Of a stretch of DNA of 64,000 nt, positions 21,303 through 32,755 are shown in pieces. The position numbers and the translations under genes are program-made. This DNA is from Siphonodentalium dalli (taxonomy: Eukaryota > Mollusca > Scaphopoda > Gadilida > Siphonodentaliidae). Position 1 is the first letter of the stretch; every line of letters begins with the position of its first letter. The notes under the pieces were generated by a model. The model did no database searches, had not been told where the DNA came from, and saw nothing but the letters and a program-made list of their open reading frames with translations. The stretch spans positions 137,833,989 through 137,897,988 of the forward strand of contig CP136068.1 of the NCBI GenBank assembly GCA_032622095.1, read 5' to 3'.

Positions 21303-21528
21303 CATCTTTACCTGTGACTGGACTTTCATACCGCGTGAGCTCGATGAATTGGATACTGATCAGTTCTTTTGCCTGCCTCTGAATAGTACAGTGTTGTTAC
21401 CGATATCGTCAGCTGATATCATAGGAACTAAAATCTATAATATAGGTGTTCTCATTGATGAGAAGAAGACAGGCTATGTTTCTTGTTTATTGGAATGTGC
21501 TCAGCTGATAACTAGCTTACAATTTTGA
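21303..21528 (+). CDS. Candidate terminal exon, unknown product
   Basis: A pyrimidine tract (TTTTTCCTCTTCTCC) ends in AAG at 21302. An open frame from there reaches TGA at 21526-21528, about 74 codons, including RELDELDTDQFFCLPLN and GVLIDEKKTGYVSCLLE. The frame has no stop back to 21268-21270. The mixed polar and hydrophobic content looks more protein-like than the surrounding frames, and AATAAA lies downstream near 21789. I do not recognise the family, see no partner exon upstream, and chance is a real alternative. Confidence 0.2.
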
Positions 21529-22570
21529 TCCCTCTAATCAAGCAGTGGATTATCACAGGATTAATGTGATTCTTAAAGGATTATTTCAAGATTTATCCTT
21601 CATTCTCAGGATTTTAATTCAGTGTTTGGTTATTTTTCGTTCAGTGCATAGGAATTTATTGAAACACTTTTTCTCTATTGGTATGATTACTGGTATTTCA
21701 AGAGTGGATATTCTCATATTATAAATAGGACTTTTATATCTGTATTTCAAATTAATTTAACCTTTTCATAATGAGCAAAGAATGAGGAAATAAATTGACA
21801 TATTGTTTAGCTTCAAGTTACGGTCAAATTGTTTGGTTTTCTTTATCTAAAACAAAAAATTAACTAATCTTTGAACATTTGCTTGGCTTCATAACAAAAT
21901 AAATGAATTTTAAGAATTTAGCTTTTAAAATTAGGTTTACAAGTTAACAATAAGTGATAAATGTTAAATTTAAAGGCATGTTATTATAATCAAATTGTAT
22001 GAACTATATAATCATCACAATTTTCATCCAAAAACAAGCAATAAAAACTATGGCTAATATTATTAATTAAGCTAAATAACATTGTCTATATCAAACTACC
22101 ATAAACAACAGCACAAAAACAACAGCATAAATACATTCAGGTAGTGTTAAACACAACAAACTCTTAAAGATTCTGAATTTTTATGAAAACGGTAGCTGAA
22201 TCCCATTCTTTTCTTTCTGTTTCCATCTTACACTAGCACTGTCACATTTTCTTTCTTCTTTTAATATTTCTCTCTCTCTCTCTTCTATCTCATAATTTTA
22301 TTACACTCCTTTCACCTGCCTCTCACATGAAGAAAACTTTATTTAAAAGACCGTGCATAGTTTATTACAAGGGATTCATCAAAATCTTTACAAGTTTGTC
22401 AGCAGATTGAGGGTGGGAGTGGGGGGCTGGTTATAGTGGTTTATTTATCCATTTTACATTTTTGACAGGGATTTTAACCCTCTGTGCAAAAACATAATAG
22501 GGGTAAGCAGCTTAAAAGGAGATGAACTACAACAATCCAAACCAAAGTGTACAACACATGCATTTCTATT
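21529..22570. other. No gene recognised in 1 kb
   Basis: Very AT-rich sequence with a CT-rich run near 22250-22290. No repeat termini or exon signal noticed. Confidence 0.35.
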
Positions 22571-22815
22571 TTAACCTTTTCTTTACTAAATAGATTCGAT
22601 TCTCCCACTCAGTTACAGAAGTATTCATGGAAATAGTCCATTATTTATTTGGTTCATGTAAAATGAGAAGACAATGTTCAGTATGACAAAAATATAATAC
22701 AAGTGCAGAAGGATTCATATTCTTTATGGAGAAATGTTCAGATAATAAATTAAACAATCTAAACATTTCCAAAGGGAACTACTCGTCAATGATTATTTAG
22801 TATAGAAAGGGTTCA
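22571..22815 (+). mobile_element. Family E TTAA MITE, full length
   Basis: TTAACCTTTTCTTTACTAAA at the left and TTTAGTATAGAAAGGGTTCA at the right (TTAA decayed to TTCA). It carries all E landmarks in about 245 bp and is a useful type copy. Confidence 0.8.
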
Positions 22816-23227
22816 AAATGTTGAAGTTTGAATAATTTCCTAAACACATTTTCTTATCAATCTTGGCCTAACATCTTTAACCTGGAAAGTATAACTTTAA
22901 CCTCAGATAAATACTTTGCATAAATATTTATAAGCATCTGTGTCAGATTTTCAAAACAGTTTATGTTAAAGTGATATATAACTATTTATCTGAGAAAGTG
23001 AAGTGGTGTAATAGACTATTTGAATAATGAATGCCCAGTACAAACACATTACATGTTCTCCGTGTTTTTTGAATATTTAATAGGGAGATTGAAAGTTGAT
23101 GTGAGGTGTATATCTCTTCCCACTCAAAATTGTTGTATTTGGAAAGTTAATTTTTGCCTGCAAAAATTGTCAGTTAATTTCTGTGTGTTATGGTTTCTAT
23201 GAGCAGTGGAGTGTTTTCCTTGTAAAA
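22816..23227. other. No feature seen
   Basis: AT-rich. A 60-codon open frame at 23020-23202 shows nothing recognisable. Confidence 0.35.
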
Positions 23228-23376
23228 TTAACCCTCTTCAGTAGGATTCATTCTGCACTTTTATTATCTGTTGTCTGCTTCTTTTCCTAAATACCCCTTC
23301 AGATGAATAATAAACCATTCCAATGTGTAGTTTTATTACTGAATGGGAGAATCCATTCAGTATAAAAAAGGGTTAA
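23228..23376 (-). mobile_element. Family E TTAA MITE, internal deletion
   Basis: TTAA at both sides. The left end is shortened to TTAACCCTCTTCAGTAGG and the right half is normal through GGGAGAATCCATTCAGTA. Confidence 0.75.
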
Positions 23377-23827
23377 TAGGGCGATTGTGACACTGTGAGT
23401 TATAATTATATACATATCTCTCTTCTCATTCAAATGTAATTCAATGAACCAAAAACCATACCTGTATGTATATAGGAGATACCTGTATGTTTAAAAAACA
23501 GGCAATGCCAGCCTAGATGTCTGAGATTAAGAATGATCCTATTCACTAATTTTGGGATATTAAAGTAAGAAGGACTAGGGGCCAATACTATAAAAAAAAT
23601 CTACATATGTAATTAACAAGACGATAGCATTTTGAATACTATAATCAGCAATAATACACATCAGATGTTCTTTTTTATGGCGGGATTATTATTATTAGTA
23701 TTACTTCATCTTTGGTCCGAGGGTTATGAACCACCAGCTTTCATTTTAACCACCTTGTAATTTACATTTATAGAAGATTAATACAGTACAGGCCACAGGA
23801 TTGTTATATGAGAGAATTCATACAGGC
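23377..23827. other. No feature seen
   Basis: AT-rich sequence without recognised content. Confidence 0.35.
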
Positions 23828-24484
23828 TTAAAGGGGTACTGTACCTCAATTTCAATAAATTCCCGGTGACAATAGCGATCTAATATCAATATTATATTTT
23901 AAAATAACTAATTTGAGTCGACGATGTCTACTGAAAACGTTCCGGTTAACAGGCTATCACAAAAGTAAAATTGAATTATTTAATATAAATTCATTTATGG
24001 CTGGAGTCATAAAATGGCGAATTTATATGCCAGTACGAGTTACCATTCTTGAAATCGTATCTGTTACGTGTCTTTTATCGACGGCCGTTCGCGAACATTA
24101 TTGAGTTGCAAACAAAACATGTTACCTGCAAAAGAAAGGCCCGCTATAACCGATTCGGAAAACAGGAGAAAGAAACAAGAGTCATAAAGCGTCAAGTATT
24201 TTTATAGGGAGTGAGATTGTTCGATGGAAGAGATTGGATGCATCAATTGAAGCTGTGATAAATGAACTTCCGGTTCGTCCTGCGACCTGAGTCTTCTCCG
24301 GTGAAGGTCAAAAACATGGCGCGTAGTTTGAAATCGTAATATTTTTGTTTCCAAGATCAATATTTTCTTCGCTAAATTAGGTTTATACGAAACTCATATA
24401 ACACGAACACAATCTAACTTGAAAGTTATTTCGATGGGAGTAAATAAAAAAAATTGTCTCTCCCTGTGTACAGTACCCCTTTAA
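23828..24484. mobile_element. Family H TTAA element
   Basis: TTAA then AGGGGTACTGTACC at the left and GTACAGTACCCCT then TTAA at the right: perfect 13-base inverted ends with a 4-bp TTAA target. The interior is 600 bases of moderate GC without a long frame. Only one copy is in the window. Confidence 0.75.
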
Positions 24485-24490
24485 GTTCAA

Positions 24491-24742
24491 TTAACCCTTT
24501 CTATACTAAATACTCATTGACAAGTAATTACCCTTAGGAAATGTTCAGATAATAAGTTTAACCAATGACCATTGAACTTATTATCTGAACATTTCCCTCC
24601 ATTCAATAGGATTTCTTCTGCACTTTCTATTATCTGTCATCAGTTTTTATAACCTGAACAACAATACAGATGAATAATTGACTCTTCCAAATCATACTTT
24701 TACAACTTACTGGGATAATCCATTTAGTATGGAAAGGGTTAA
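24491..24742 (-). mobile_element. Family E TTAA MITE, full length
   Basis: TTAACCCTTTCTATACTAAA begins it and AGTATGGAAAGGGTTAA ends it. At the centre AAATGTTCAGATAATAAGTT and its reverse complement face each other as an inner stem. Confidence 0.85.
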
Positions 24743-24753
24743 AATGGTGTCAA

Positions 24754-24970
24754 TACAGTAATGCCCTAAATAATCGACTCCTTAACCACAGCAGAATTAT
24801 GAGTAATTTTTCAGGATTTAGTCGGAAATATGGCTTGTTGCCATTCATCGGAAAGCTCTCAGTGAGAGATTTCCGATGAATGGCAACAAGCCATATTTCC
24901 GACTAAATCCTGAAAAATTACTCATAATTCTGCTGTGGTTAAGGAGTTATTTATTAAGAGCATTACTGTA
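24754..24970. mobile_element. Family F palindromic TA MITE
   Basis: Standard 217-bp form. Both arms share ATTATGAGTAATTTTTCAGG in place of the commoner GGGTAACTTTTC, so the two arms changed together. Confidence 0.9.
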
Positions 24971-25185
24971 CATGACCATTTCGACAAGAAATGAGAATTT
25001 GTTCACGCTCGCTGAGCCAAGATTTCAAACAATGAACGCTCATACTGAGTCCGTTCCTCCATAAATCTGACATATAATATAAGCATGGCATTATAATGCA
25101 CAAACCTCAACCAACAGCCTCTTTGTTTGTAAACAGTGTATAACTTTATAGGCCCACCATGGAGGCGTAAATAGCTGAGCTTGAT

Positions 25186-25852
25186 CAAGTCTTGAAATAG
25201 TATGTCTGTCATTTGCTACATGAGGTCCCATAGTGTGAATTTAGTGATGCTGTACAGTAATGCCCTAAATAATCGACTCCTTAACCACAGCAGAATTATG
25301 GGTAATTTTTCAGGATTTAGTCGGAAATATGGCTTGTTGCCATTCATTGGAAAGCTCTCACTGAGAGCTTTCTGATGAATGGCAACAAGCCATATTTCCG
25401 ACTAAATCCTGAAAAATTACTCATAATTCTGCTGTGGTTAAGGAGTCAATTATTTAGGGCATTACTGTACACAGCAGGCTAGCATCTTAACTAAATTCAC
25501 CCTCTGGGGCCCTCATTCTGTTTCAGTTCTCAACTTCTGGGAAGTATCTGTAGTCTCAGATTAACATTGTTTTTAGTTACTTTTTCCCTTCGGTTTAGTT
25601 TCTATATATATCCCCTAATTTGCAAAATATAGAATGTATTTTTGATGTGACTAATGGGTGTACATCACCAACTTCAACTGGGGAACTTCAATATGATCCT
25701 AGGTCTCCCATATCAGTTGAGGCCCAAGTGGAATGGGCCCACAGAGGGTGAATTTTGTGATGCTAGCCTGCCGTGTGGGATAGCATCACTAAATTCACCC
25801 TCTGGGGACCTCATTCTGCAAATGGCAGACACACTATTTCAAGGCTTGAATA
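25186..25852 (-). mobile_element. Family D hAT-like MITE, hit by F
   Basis: Starts CAAGTCTTGAAATAGTATGT and ends ACACTATTTCAAGGCTTG, strong inverted ends. Two inner palindromes flank the core (TTCTGGGAAGTATCTGTAG). The first palindrome is interrupted by the F element. Confidence 0.8.
25253..25469. mobile_element. Family F MITE inside D
   Basis: 217 bp between two TA dinucleotides at the tip of the first D palindrome. One arm has GGGTAATTTTTC and the other the mate of GAGTAATTTTTC, so the arms differ slightly. Confidence 0.9.
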
Positions 25853-25937
25853 TGATTGTCTGACAAACCAGTGGGAACCTTGTGTATGCATGGATGAAAA
25901 ACATTAAAGATGGTTGGGTCAACTGAACCTGTTTTGA

Positions 25938-26356
25938 CAAGGCTGCAAATAGTGTGTCTGTTATTGCAGAACGAGGTCCCCAGGGGTGAATTTAGTGACA
26001 CTATCCCAGTATCCCGCACTGTGGGCTAGAATAACCAAATCCACCATCATTCTGCTTAGGCCTCAACTGCTATGGGAGACATAGGATCAGATTGAAGTTT
26101 CCCAGTTGAAGTTGGTGATGTTCACCAATTAGTCACCTCGATTATGCATTTTATCCTCTGCAAATTTGAAACTGAAGAGAAGGGAAAAAAGTTAATTTGA
26201 GGCTATAGATACTTCCCAGAAGATGGGGCTAAGGAATATGACATCCACAGAGGGTGAATTTGGTGATGCTAGCCCACTGTGTGGGATAGCGTCACTAAAT
26301 TCACCCTCTGGGAACCTAATTCTGCAAATGACAGACCCACTATATGCAGGCTTGGG
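25938..26356 (+). mobile_element. Family D hAT-like MITE
   Basis: Ends CAAGGCTGCAAATAGTGTGT and CCACTATATGCAGGCTTG. The first inner palindrome is decayed and the second is well kept. The flanking 8-mers agree only partly (TGTTTTGA, GGTATTGA). Confidence 0.7.
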
Positions 26357-26789
26357 TATTGACTACATACCAGTAGGTTCTTCCCTCTCACAGCTGGTAG
26401 CTAATAACTGTTAATTATACATAGGCTTTTTTTCCTACTAATGTGTTGCTCGATTGGACGCATCAGCTAATGGATGTCATTGTGTTCACCTCACGATTAA
26501 TACGTACAAACGCAAAAATACACTTTAGCAAATGTTTGCTCATAAAAAACAAATAAGCTATATGTGAGTTCTGACTTTTGACTTGCTTCGGTCAAGTGCA
26601 TTGCATTTCGTACTGTTGTTTTTTATATATAAACTGTGAGACGATTGTGAGACCATTGTGAGACCATTGTGAGACCATTGTGTCCCAGTTGGGAAATGTC
26701 TCAGGTTGTCTTGACATCTGGATAAATAATGCAGTTTGTTTTAGAATTGATCGTAGCTAGATTCGACGAGATGACCGATTGACTGACTT
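26357..26789. other. No gene; short tandem motif
   Basis: TGTGAGACCAT is repeated about four times near 26637-26680. No other feature noticed. Confidence 0.4.
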
Positions 26790-27177
26790 TTAACCCTTTA
26801 CCCAACAAACCGGCCAAAACCGGTCAAATAAAGCTTCAACAGCCTAAAATATCTTCGGTCTGTCTCAATAGAACCATACAAATATGGATATCATTGGAAC
26901 CGGCTCCTTGACCACATTGTGATAGTTACAGTTATGCCCTGTGCCAATGCATTCTCTTATATATGTGAGTCGACCATAGGTCGCCTCGCATATATAAGAG
27001 AATGCATTGGCCTAAAAAAAATCTTTTTACCATTTTGTCTTACATTCTTTAACAATTTTATAATTTTTAATGTGTTAAGCCAATGCATTCTCTTATATAT
27101 GCGAGGCGACCTATGGTCGACTCGCATATATAAGAGAATGCATTGGCACAGGGCCCTTCTGTTGGGTAAAGGGTTAA
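26790..27177 (+). mobile_element. Family A TTAA MITE
   Basis: Full length with two hairpins. The first has GTGAG for GCGAG in one arm, breaking one pair. Confidence 0.9.
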
Positions 27178-27229
27178 CTGTCAGATGCAGTCGGGCTTAT
27201 TTGCAATGATAATCAGAATTTTGGAACAT

Positions 27230-27759
27230 TTAAAGATACGGGCGGCGTTGGCGGTGGGTATGCTGTTAAAATATTCACCTCCACCAAAAACCGCCATAAA
27301 CAGAAAGAATAGTAAAATATAGACAGACCTTGTTCTTATACCAATCAGAAATATGGCATAAACAGTATGTCATTGTCAAATGTTTTTCCTTTGTTATGTA
27401 AACAAAAGCAATAAACGTTACAGAACCTGGCTTTTGTTTAGACCCGGATATGGTAAACATAAAGAGCGTTATTTGTTACTGTTATCCTGATATGGAAATA
27501 ATAAAGAGCGTTTATATCATTTGTGTGTGATTAACCAATAGAATTGAGCTGTGTCATATGTAAACAGAAGCAAAACTTCTGTAACACGAGCAGGCCCTGG
27601 TTTACGTACACCATCGTACATCTTTATGAAAATATACTATTTGCGCGCTGATTATGTTTGGCGTATGAACAAAACTATATATATTTTAATATTCCTTCTG
27701 TTGATGGCGATTTGAACAAATATGAATATTTCTGCAACGAACGCCGTCCGTGCCTTTAA
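27230..27759 (+). mobile_element. Family G TTAA element
   Basis: TTAA then AGATACGGGCGGCG at the left, CGCCGTCCGTGCCT then TTAA at the right. Inside are ATATGGTAAACATAAAGAGCG and ATATGGAAATAATAAAGAGC, a repeated ATAAAGAGCG motif. There is no long open frame. Confidence 0.7.
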
Positions 27760-27848
27760 GGGAAAACTAACATAATTAACCAATTGATATTAGACTCTCT
27801 TGAAATTATCAAAAAAAAAAATTGGTCATTCTGTTTTGAATACAGCAT

Positions 27849-27974
27849 TTAACAACCCTTCCATGACTGGAGCTTCCTGTAATTTTGCTGAAAACTCTGT
27901 GCCAATGCATTCTCTTATACATGCAGGTGTTTAATGCTGCGCTATACCGCAGCTTCTCGCCATGAAAGGGTTAA
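27849..27974 (+). mobile_element. Family C MITE, hairpins deleted
   Basis: Left AACCCTTCCATGACTGGAGC and right CTCGCCATGAAAGGGTTAA. Only half a hairpin arm (CCAATGCATTCTCTTATACA) remains, so the element is 126 bp. Confidence 0.75.
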
Positions 27975-28051
27975 CTTTCCAGATATATTGAACATGAATA
28001 AAAAGGAAAATATATGAAGTAACATCCATGGTCACAAATTCTAAAGCCTGA

Positions 28052-28096
28052 ATTGGTGGGGGGGGGGGGGTGTAACATAGGCTATAACACAATACG
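28052..28096. repeat. Poly-G run with flanking motif
   Basis: A run of about 12 G is followed by TGTAACATAGGCTATAACAC, close to the three G-run units at 48253-48366. In both cases a TTAA element starts just downstream. Confidence 0.5.
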
Positions 28097-28129
28097 TCCA
28101 GAAATGGCACAGTTAATTGATTCACAATA

Positions 28130-28632
28130 TTAAAGGCACGTGAGGCCTTAGTTGTCGAAAATATTCATATTTGTTCCAATCACCGTAAACAGAAAAACAT
28201 TAAAACGCATACAGTTTCCGTTCATGTATACCATGACCATCGCGTAAACAGCATGTTATCATAAAGAATTACTATATTTTACATAAGCAAGAGTCTAATT
28301 GTGTTACAGAAGACAGCACAATGCTGCTGGCTAATCACACACAAATGGCATAAACGCTCTTTATTCGTTCCATATCAGGAATTCACCAACAAAGAACGCT
28401 CTTTATGTTTACCATCATAATATAAACAAACACCAGAAAAGTAACTTTTTATGCTTTTGTTTACATAACAATGGTCAAAGATATGACAATAACATACTGT
28501 TTATGCGATATTTCTTATTTGTATACGGACAAAGTCTGTCTACATTTTGTTGTTCTTTCTGTTTGTGGCGGTTTTTGACGGGTGGAAATATTTTCACATG
28601 ATACCCACCGCCAAGGCCAACCGTACCTTTAA
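28130..28632 (-). mobile_element. Family G TTAA element, inverted copy
   Basis: Same family as 27230-27759 but in opposite orientation: the right end reads ACCGCCAAGGCCAACCGTACCT then TTAA in two parts matching the left end of the other copy. Contains AACGCTCTTTAT twice. Confidence 0.7.
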
Positions 28633-28728
28633 GTGTGGATTTCTGATTAATGCATACGGAAGGTAACCTGAACAGTGAATCTTGGCAAGTTTGTCAGTTC
28701 CTTTACAAGTGGGAGTGGGGGTGGCACA

Positions 28729-28965
28729 GGAACTTTAATGCTGCACCAGCACTGTCAAGAAAGGGTTAAGTTTCGTCCACTGCGTCATGTCACGTCAGTT
28801 CTACAGATGGAGGGATGCCAGCACGGGATTTATTTCACTGAAAAATTACTCCACTGCTCATGGAAACCATCGATCACACACACCCCCACCACCAGCGCAT
28901 TCTCTTATATGTGCGAGTCTCTCATAGGGAGATTATATATGTGAGGCTCCCTATGGGACATGGAC
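28729..28965 (+). repeat. Family C fragments
   Basis: CTTTAATGCTGCACCAGCAC followed by AAGGGTTAA at 28769 is a C right end. A second piece at about 28893-28965 holds a broken hairpin (GCGAGTCTCTCATAGGGAG). Confidence 0.5.
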
Positions 28966-28969
28966 ATTC

Positions 28970-29478
28970 AAATATATAATTACAATAGGTACAAATTTAG
29001 AAGAACAGAAATGGGATTAGGCTACAAACCATTGGCTTATTTTAAGCCCTCTACCGTTTCATAGTTGTTATTATATAAATAATTTATGTTTGGTCAAGTG
29101 AACTATCGTTTAATATCGAGAACAATTCAGGCCATGAGTTTGGTAAAAAATAGTCATGAATTATAAATGACATTTGGGAACATATCCGAATATCATCTCT
29201 CATTGACTTCCAAAAATTGAATGTAGTTTTTCACTGACGATCCGATCCCACTGAATACTGCGGTAAAACATGAATGTCTGACCTTCATTATCGTAGCATT
29301 TAGATGGCCTGGGGGAGCTTCCTGCTTATATTAATAGGGGTTACTCTAACTAAGTGTTAGTGGCCTGTAATTTTCGTTGATCACGACCACAGCCCCTGGG
29401 GTTTACGCAGTTTTCTTGTTGATTAGTTGGGTTGCTGTTGATGGTCATCTATAGTTTGTTTGTCTGTTCAAGGACAGC
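28970..29478. other. No feature seen
   Basis: Unremarkable AT-rich sequence with no repeat termini recognised. Confidence 0.35.
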
Positions 29479-29547
29479 AAAGCCTGATTATAGTTTGTCT
29501 GTCATTTGCAGAATGAGGTCCCCAGAAGGTGAATTTAGTGATGCTAT
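29479..29547. repeat. Family D terminal fragment
   Basis: AAAGCCTGATTATAGTTTGT and the first palindrome arm up to GTGATGCTAT. The rest of D is missing. Confidence 0.65.
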
Positions 29548-30289
29548 TACTTGTATATAGCATAAATATAACAAAATAGATTCAAATTAACCTTATATAT
29601 GTATAATTTGGGTAGCAATGTGAAAAATACTGTAATTTGTCACAATTTCCTCTTGAAATACCATTAAATTTGCCCGAAAATTGTCAAAATTTGACCGAAA
29701 ATATCACCAATTTGCAGGAAAATTGCCCAAATTTTAAGCTTTCAAATTATTATTTTGGGGGGGGGGGGGTGCTACAGCCCTCCAAAAGCTCCCCTGGCTC
29801 GTACAGCTATGCAAATGATTATAAAAGATGTTCGAGTTGCACGAAAGTATGCCAGTGCTGGAAGTTATACCCTCCTTGCTTCCAGTATCCCTGCCAGTGA
29901 GGATTTTGTTGGTCATAGTTGTTGCATTGTATGCAGTTTTATTGTATGCCTTTCAGGTATAAAATAGTGCAAAAGGCTGAATAATTAATGGTGTACTATT
30001 GTTCCATCTCGCAGACTGAGCTAATATGAGTCTATTGTTTGCAAGGAACAGCATCCTTAAGTTATATTTTAGTTAAATACCAGCGAAGATACTGAAATAG
30101 TCCGGAGGCCTGGGTATATTTAATATTCAGATTGAAAACTAGAAGCCACAACCTATCTTGACAAGTTAACTATCTTGCTTCGTGGCAGTCCCCGGTCTAA
30201 TTGTTCGATGTTTGTAAAATATAAATCATGTATGATAGCTAAGCTAGTTCCCATCCAGAGTCAGTATCATGTAATGTCAGTTCGAATCA
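29548..30289. other. No gene recognised
   Basis: Contains a poly-G run (about 29757-29769) and overlapping open frames at 29637-29967 on both strands with no consistent coding signal. Confidence 0.35.
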
Positions 30290-30600
30290 ATGATTGGCCC
30301 TCGGCAATCTTTCACTCACAATGAGTCTGCATGCGAACATTTCAATTATGGCGTATCTCATGGCGAAATATCACCTTTATCAGAAAAACTCTGTTGGAAG
30401 CAGCTGGAAGTACCACTTACGTCGTTTGCTAAGTTCTTCTCTACCTCAGATTTCCACAGGCCCTCTATGGATTTTCCGAGATACCAGGATACCAGTAACC
30501 TATTTTCTATGGGGAATTGTGGGAACGTTGTCTGTCAATCTGCATTTTACATCACATGAGATTTGACTTCAAATGTAGGTTTGATGCTGAATCTGACGCC
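30290..30600. repeat. Diverged local duplication, unit 1
   Basis: CATGGCGAAATAT, TGGAAGTACCACTTA, CGTCGTTTG, TTTCCACAGG, ACCAGTAACC, TTTTCTATGGGGAAT and ATCACATGAGATTT recur in the same order at 31485-31680 and in part at 31743-31900. Overlapping open frames here (30290-30566) are not kept in the other copies, which argues against coding. Confidence 0.6.
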
Positions 30601-30828
30601 ATGACATTACACTATATTCAGTATTAATTTTCCAATTTTCCCAATCTTACCCAAAATCGATAGAAAATAACACTTCTGTATCTTGAGACAATATCATTGG
30701 AAAGTTTTGAGTATGAATATCCATTTTCTGTAGCATTCTATAGATGCTACCATCTTGTCCATCTGATCTGTTATCCAAAATAATGCATCAGCAAAGAATT
30801 TTTTGTTTTTAAAGTAGGCAAATTTCTA

Positions 30829-31228
30829 TTAACCCTTTACCCAACAAACCGGCCAAAACCGGCCAAATAAAGCTTCAACAGCCTAAAATATCTTGGGTCT
30901 GTCTCAATAGAACCATACAAATATGGATATCATTGGAACCGGCTCCTTGACCACATTGTGATAGTTACAGTTATGCCCTGTGCCAATGCATTCTCTTATA
31001 TATGCGAGTCGACCATAGGTCGCCTCGCATATATAAGAGAATGCATTGGCCTAAAAAACATCTTTTTTTAACACTTTTTACCATTTTTTCTTACATTCTT
31101 TAACAATTTTATAATTTTTAATGTGTTAAGCCAATGCATTCTCTTATATATGCGAGGCGACCTATGGTCGACTCGCATATATAAGAGAATGCATTGGCAC
31201 AGGGCCCTTCTGTTGGGTAAAGGGTTAA
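30829..31228 (+). mobile_element. Family A TTAA MITE
   Basis: Full length, two hairpins, exact TTAA. It sits between units 1 and 2 of the local duplication. Confidence 0.9.
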
Positions 31229-31304
31229 TTTAGTGAGATTATTTTTCAGAGTATATATTTAAAAGTCTGCTCTGTTCAATCTCTCACTCACAATTGGTCT
31301 GCAT

Positions 31305-31512
31305 GCGAAGGTCTCAAATACAATTATAATCATGGCGAAATATACTCTCTGTCAGAGCGAAGGTCTCAAATACAATTATAATCATGGCGAAAAATACTCT
31401 CTGTCAGAGCGAAGGTCTCAAATACAATTATAATCATGGCGAAATATACTCTCTGTCAGAGCGAAGGTCTCAAATACAATTATAATCATGGCGAAATATA
31501 CTCTCTGTCAGA
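31305..31512. repeat. 52-bp tandem repeat, four copies
   Basis: Copies start at 31305, 31357, 31409 and 31461 with GCGAAGGTCTCAAATACAAT. They are almost identical and lie at the start of duplication unit 2. Confidence 0.9.
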
Positions 31513-31920
31513 AAAACCTTGCTGGAAGTACCACTTAGGTCGTTTGATAAGTTCTTGACGACCTAATTAAGATTTCCACAGGTCCTCTGGATTTTTCTTG
31601 ATACCAGTAACCTGTTTTCTATGGGGAATAGTGGGTATATTGTCTTGTCAATCAGCATTTTATCACATGAGATTTCACTCAAAAAACTTGGTATGACACT
31701 GCAGGTACATGCCACGGCATTACATTATTCTGCCTTAATTTACCACCTCTTCCTAATTCGCGAGGCACTCTTTGGATTTTCCTTGATACCAGGATACCAG
31801 TAACCAATTTTCTATGGGAAATTGCTGTAATTTTGTTCGGCAATCTGTTTTTATCAAATTAAATTTCACTCAAAAAACTAGGTGCAACATTGCATTTGAT
31901 GCCAATTATTCTGTCTCAAT
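31485..31920. repeat. Diverged local duplication, units 2 and 3
   Basis: Two further versions of the 30290-30600 unit, the third beginning near TTTGGATTTTCCTTGATACC. TTTCACTCAAAAAACT is shared by both. Confidence 0.6.
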
Positions 31921-32227
31921 ATTCCAAGTGTTCGTAGTTTTCAAAAATCCTATCCAAATTGATTGAAAAAATAATCTATATTTTGTTCTTAATACCCATA
32001 GCCATTTTATTAGGGTGCTTCTGCTCTCTTGTTCCTCAAATAATCTGTTATTCAATTCATCAGAAGGATAAAAGAACCCCTCTTCAACATGAAACAATAA
32101 AGAAAATAAATTGAAAACAGTTGGCAAATTTCTGTTACAGCCATAACGTATTTTTTCAGAGCACCGGTATATAAATTATATGCATTGGTTTTAATCGACA
32201 TATATTATTTCCCTTCTCCCAAATTAC
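31921..32227. other. No feature seen
   Basis: A 73-codon frame on the - strand (31906-32127) has no recognisable content. Confidence 0.35.
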
Positions 32228-32469
32228 TTAACCCTTTGAGTGCCAGGTCCGATTTTTGTATCAACCCATATACCCTGTGCCAATGCATTCTCTTATATAT
32301 GCGAGTCGACCATAGGTCGCCTCGCATATATAAGAGAATGCATTGGCTTAACAATTTTTTGTTTTTTTACAATTTTTTACAATTTTAATATATTTTATTA
32401 TATTCTTTAACAGACTTATTGTGTAGGTTTAGGGCCGATAATATCGGCCCCTGGCACTCAAAGGGTTAA
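32228..32469 (+). mobile_element. Family B TTAA MITE
   Basis: Nearly identical to 932-1181, including the single hairpin and the GGGCCGATAATATCGGCCC palindrome. It is slightly shorter in the T-rich spacer. Confidence 0.9.
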
Positions 32470-32483
32470 ACATAATTTAGAGG

Positions 32484-32755
32484 TTCAACCCTTTCATGAA
32501 TGTAGCTTCCTGACATTTTGCTAAAACCCTGTGCTAATGCATTCTCTTATATATGTGAGTTGCCCATAGGGCACCTCGCATATAGAAGAGAATACATTGG
32601 CCTAACAATATTTACCTTGACATTGTAAGCCAGTGCATTCTCTTGTATATACATATACGAGGCTCCCTATGGGAGACTGGCATATATATAACAGAATGCA
32701 CTGGCACAGGATCTTTAATGCTGCAACAGTGCAGCTCCCGTCATGAAAAGGTTAA
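32484..32755 (+). mobile_element. Family C TTAA MITE
   Basis: Left TTCAACCCTTTCATGA, right CCCGTCATGAAAAGGTTAA. Hairpin tips are TGCCC/GGGCA and CTCCC/GGGAG within a single element. Confidence 0.75.

Noticed and set aside
30290-30566. Two overlapping frames of about 90 residues
   Set aside because: The related units at 31485 and 31743 do not keep either frame, so coding is unlikely.
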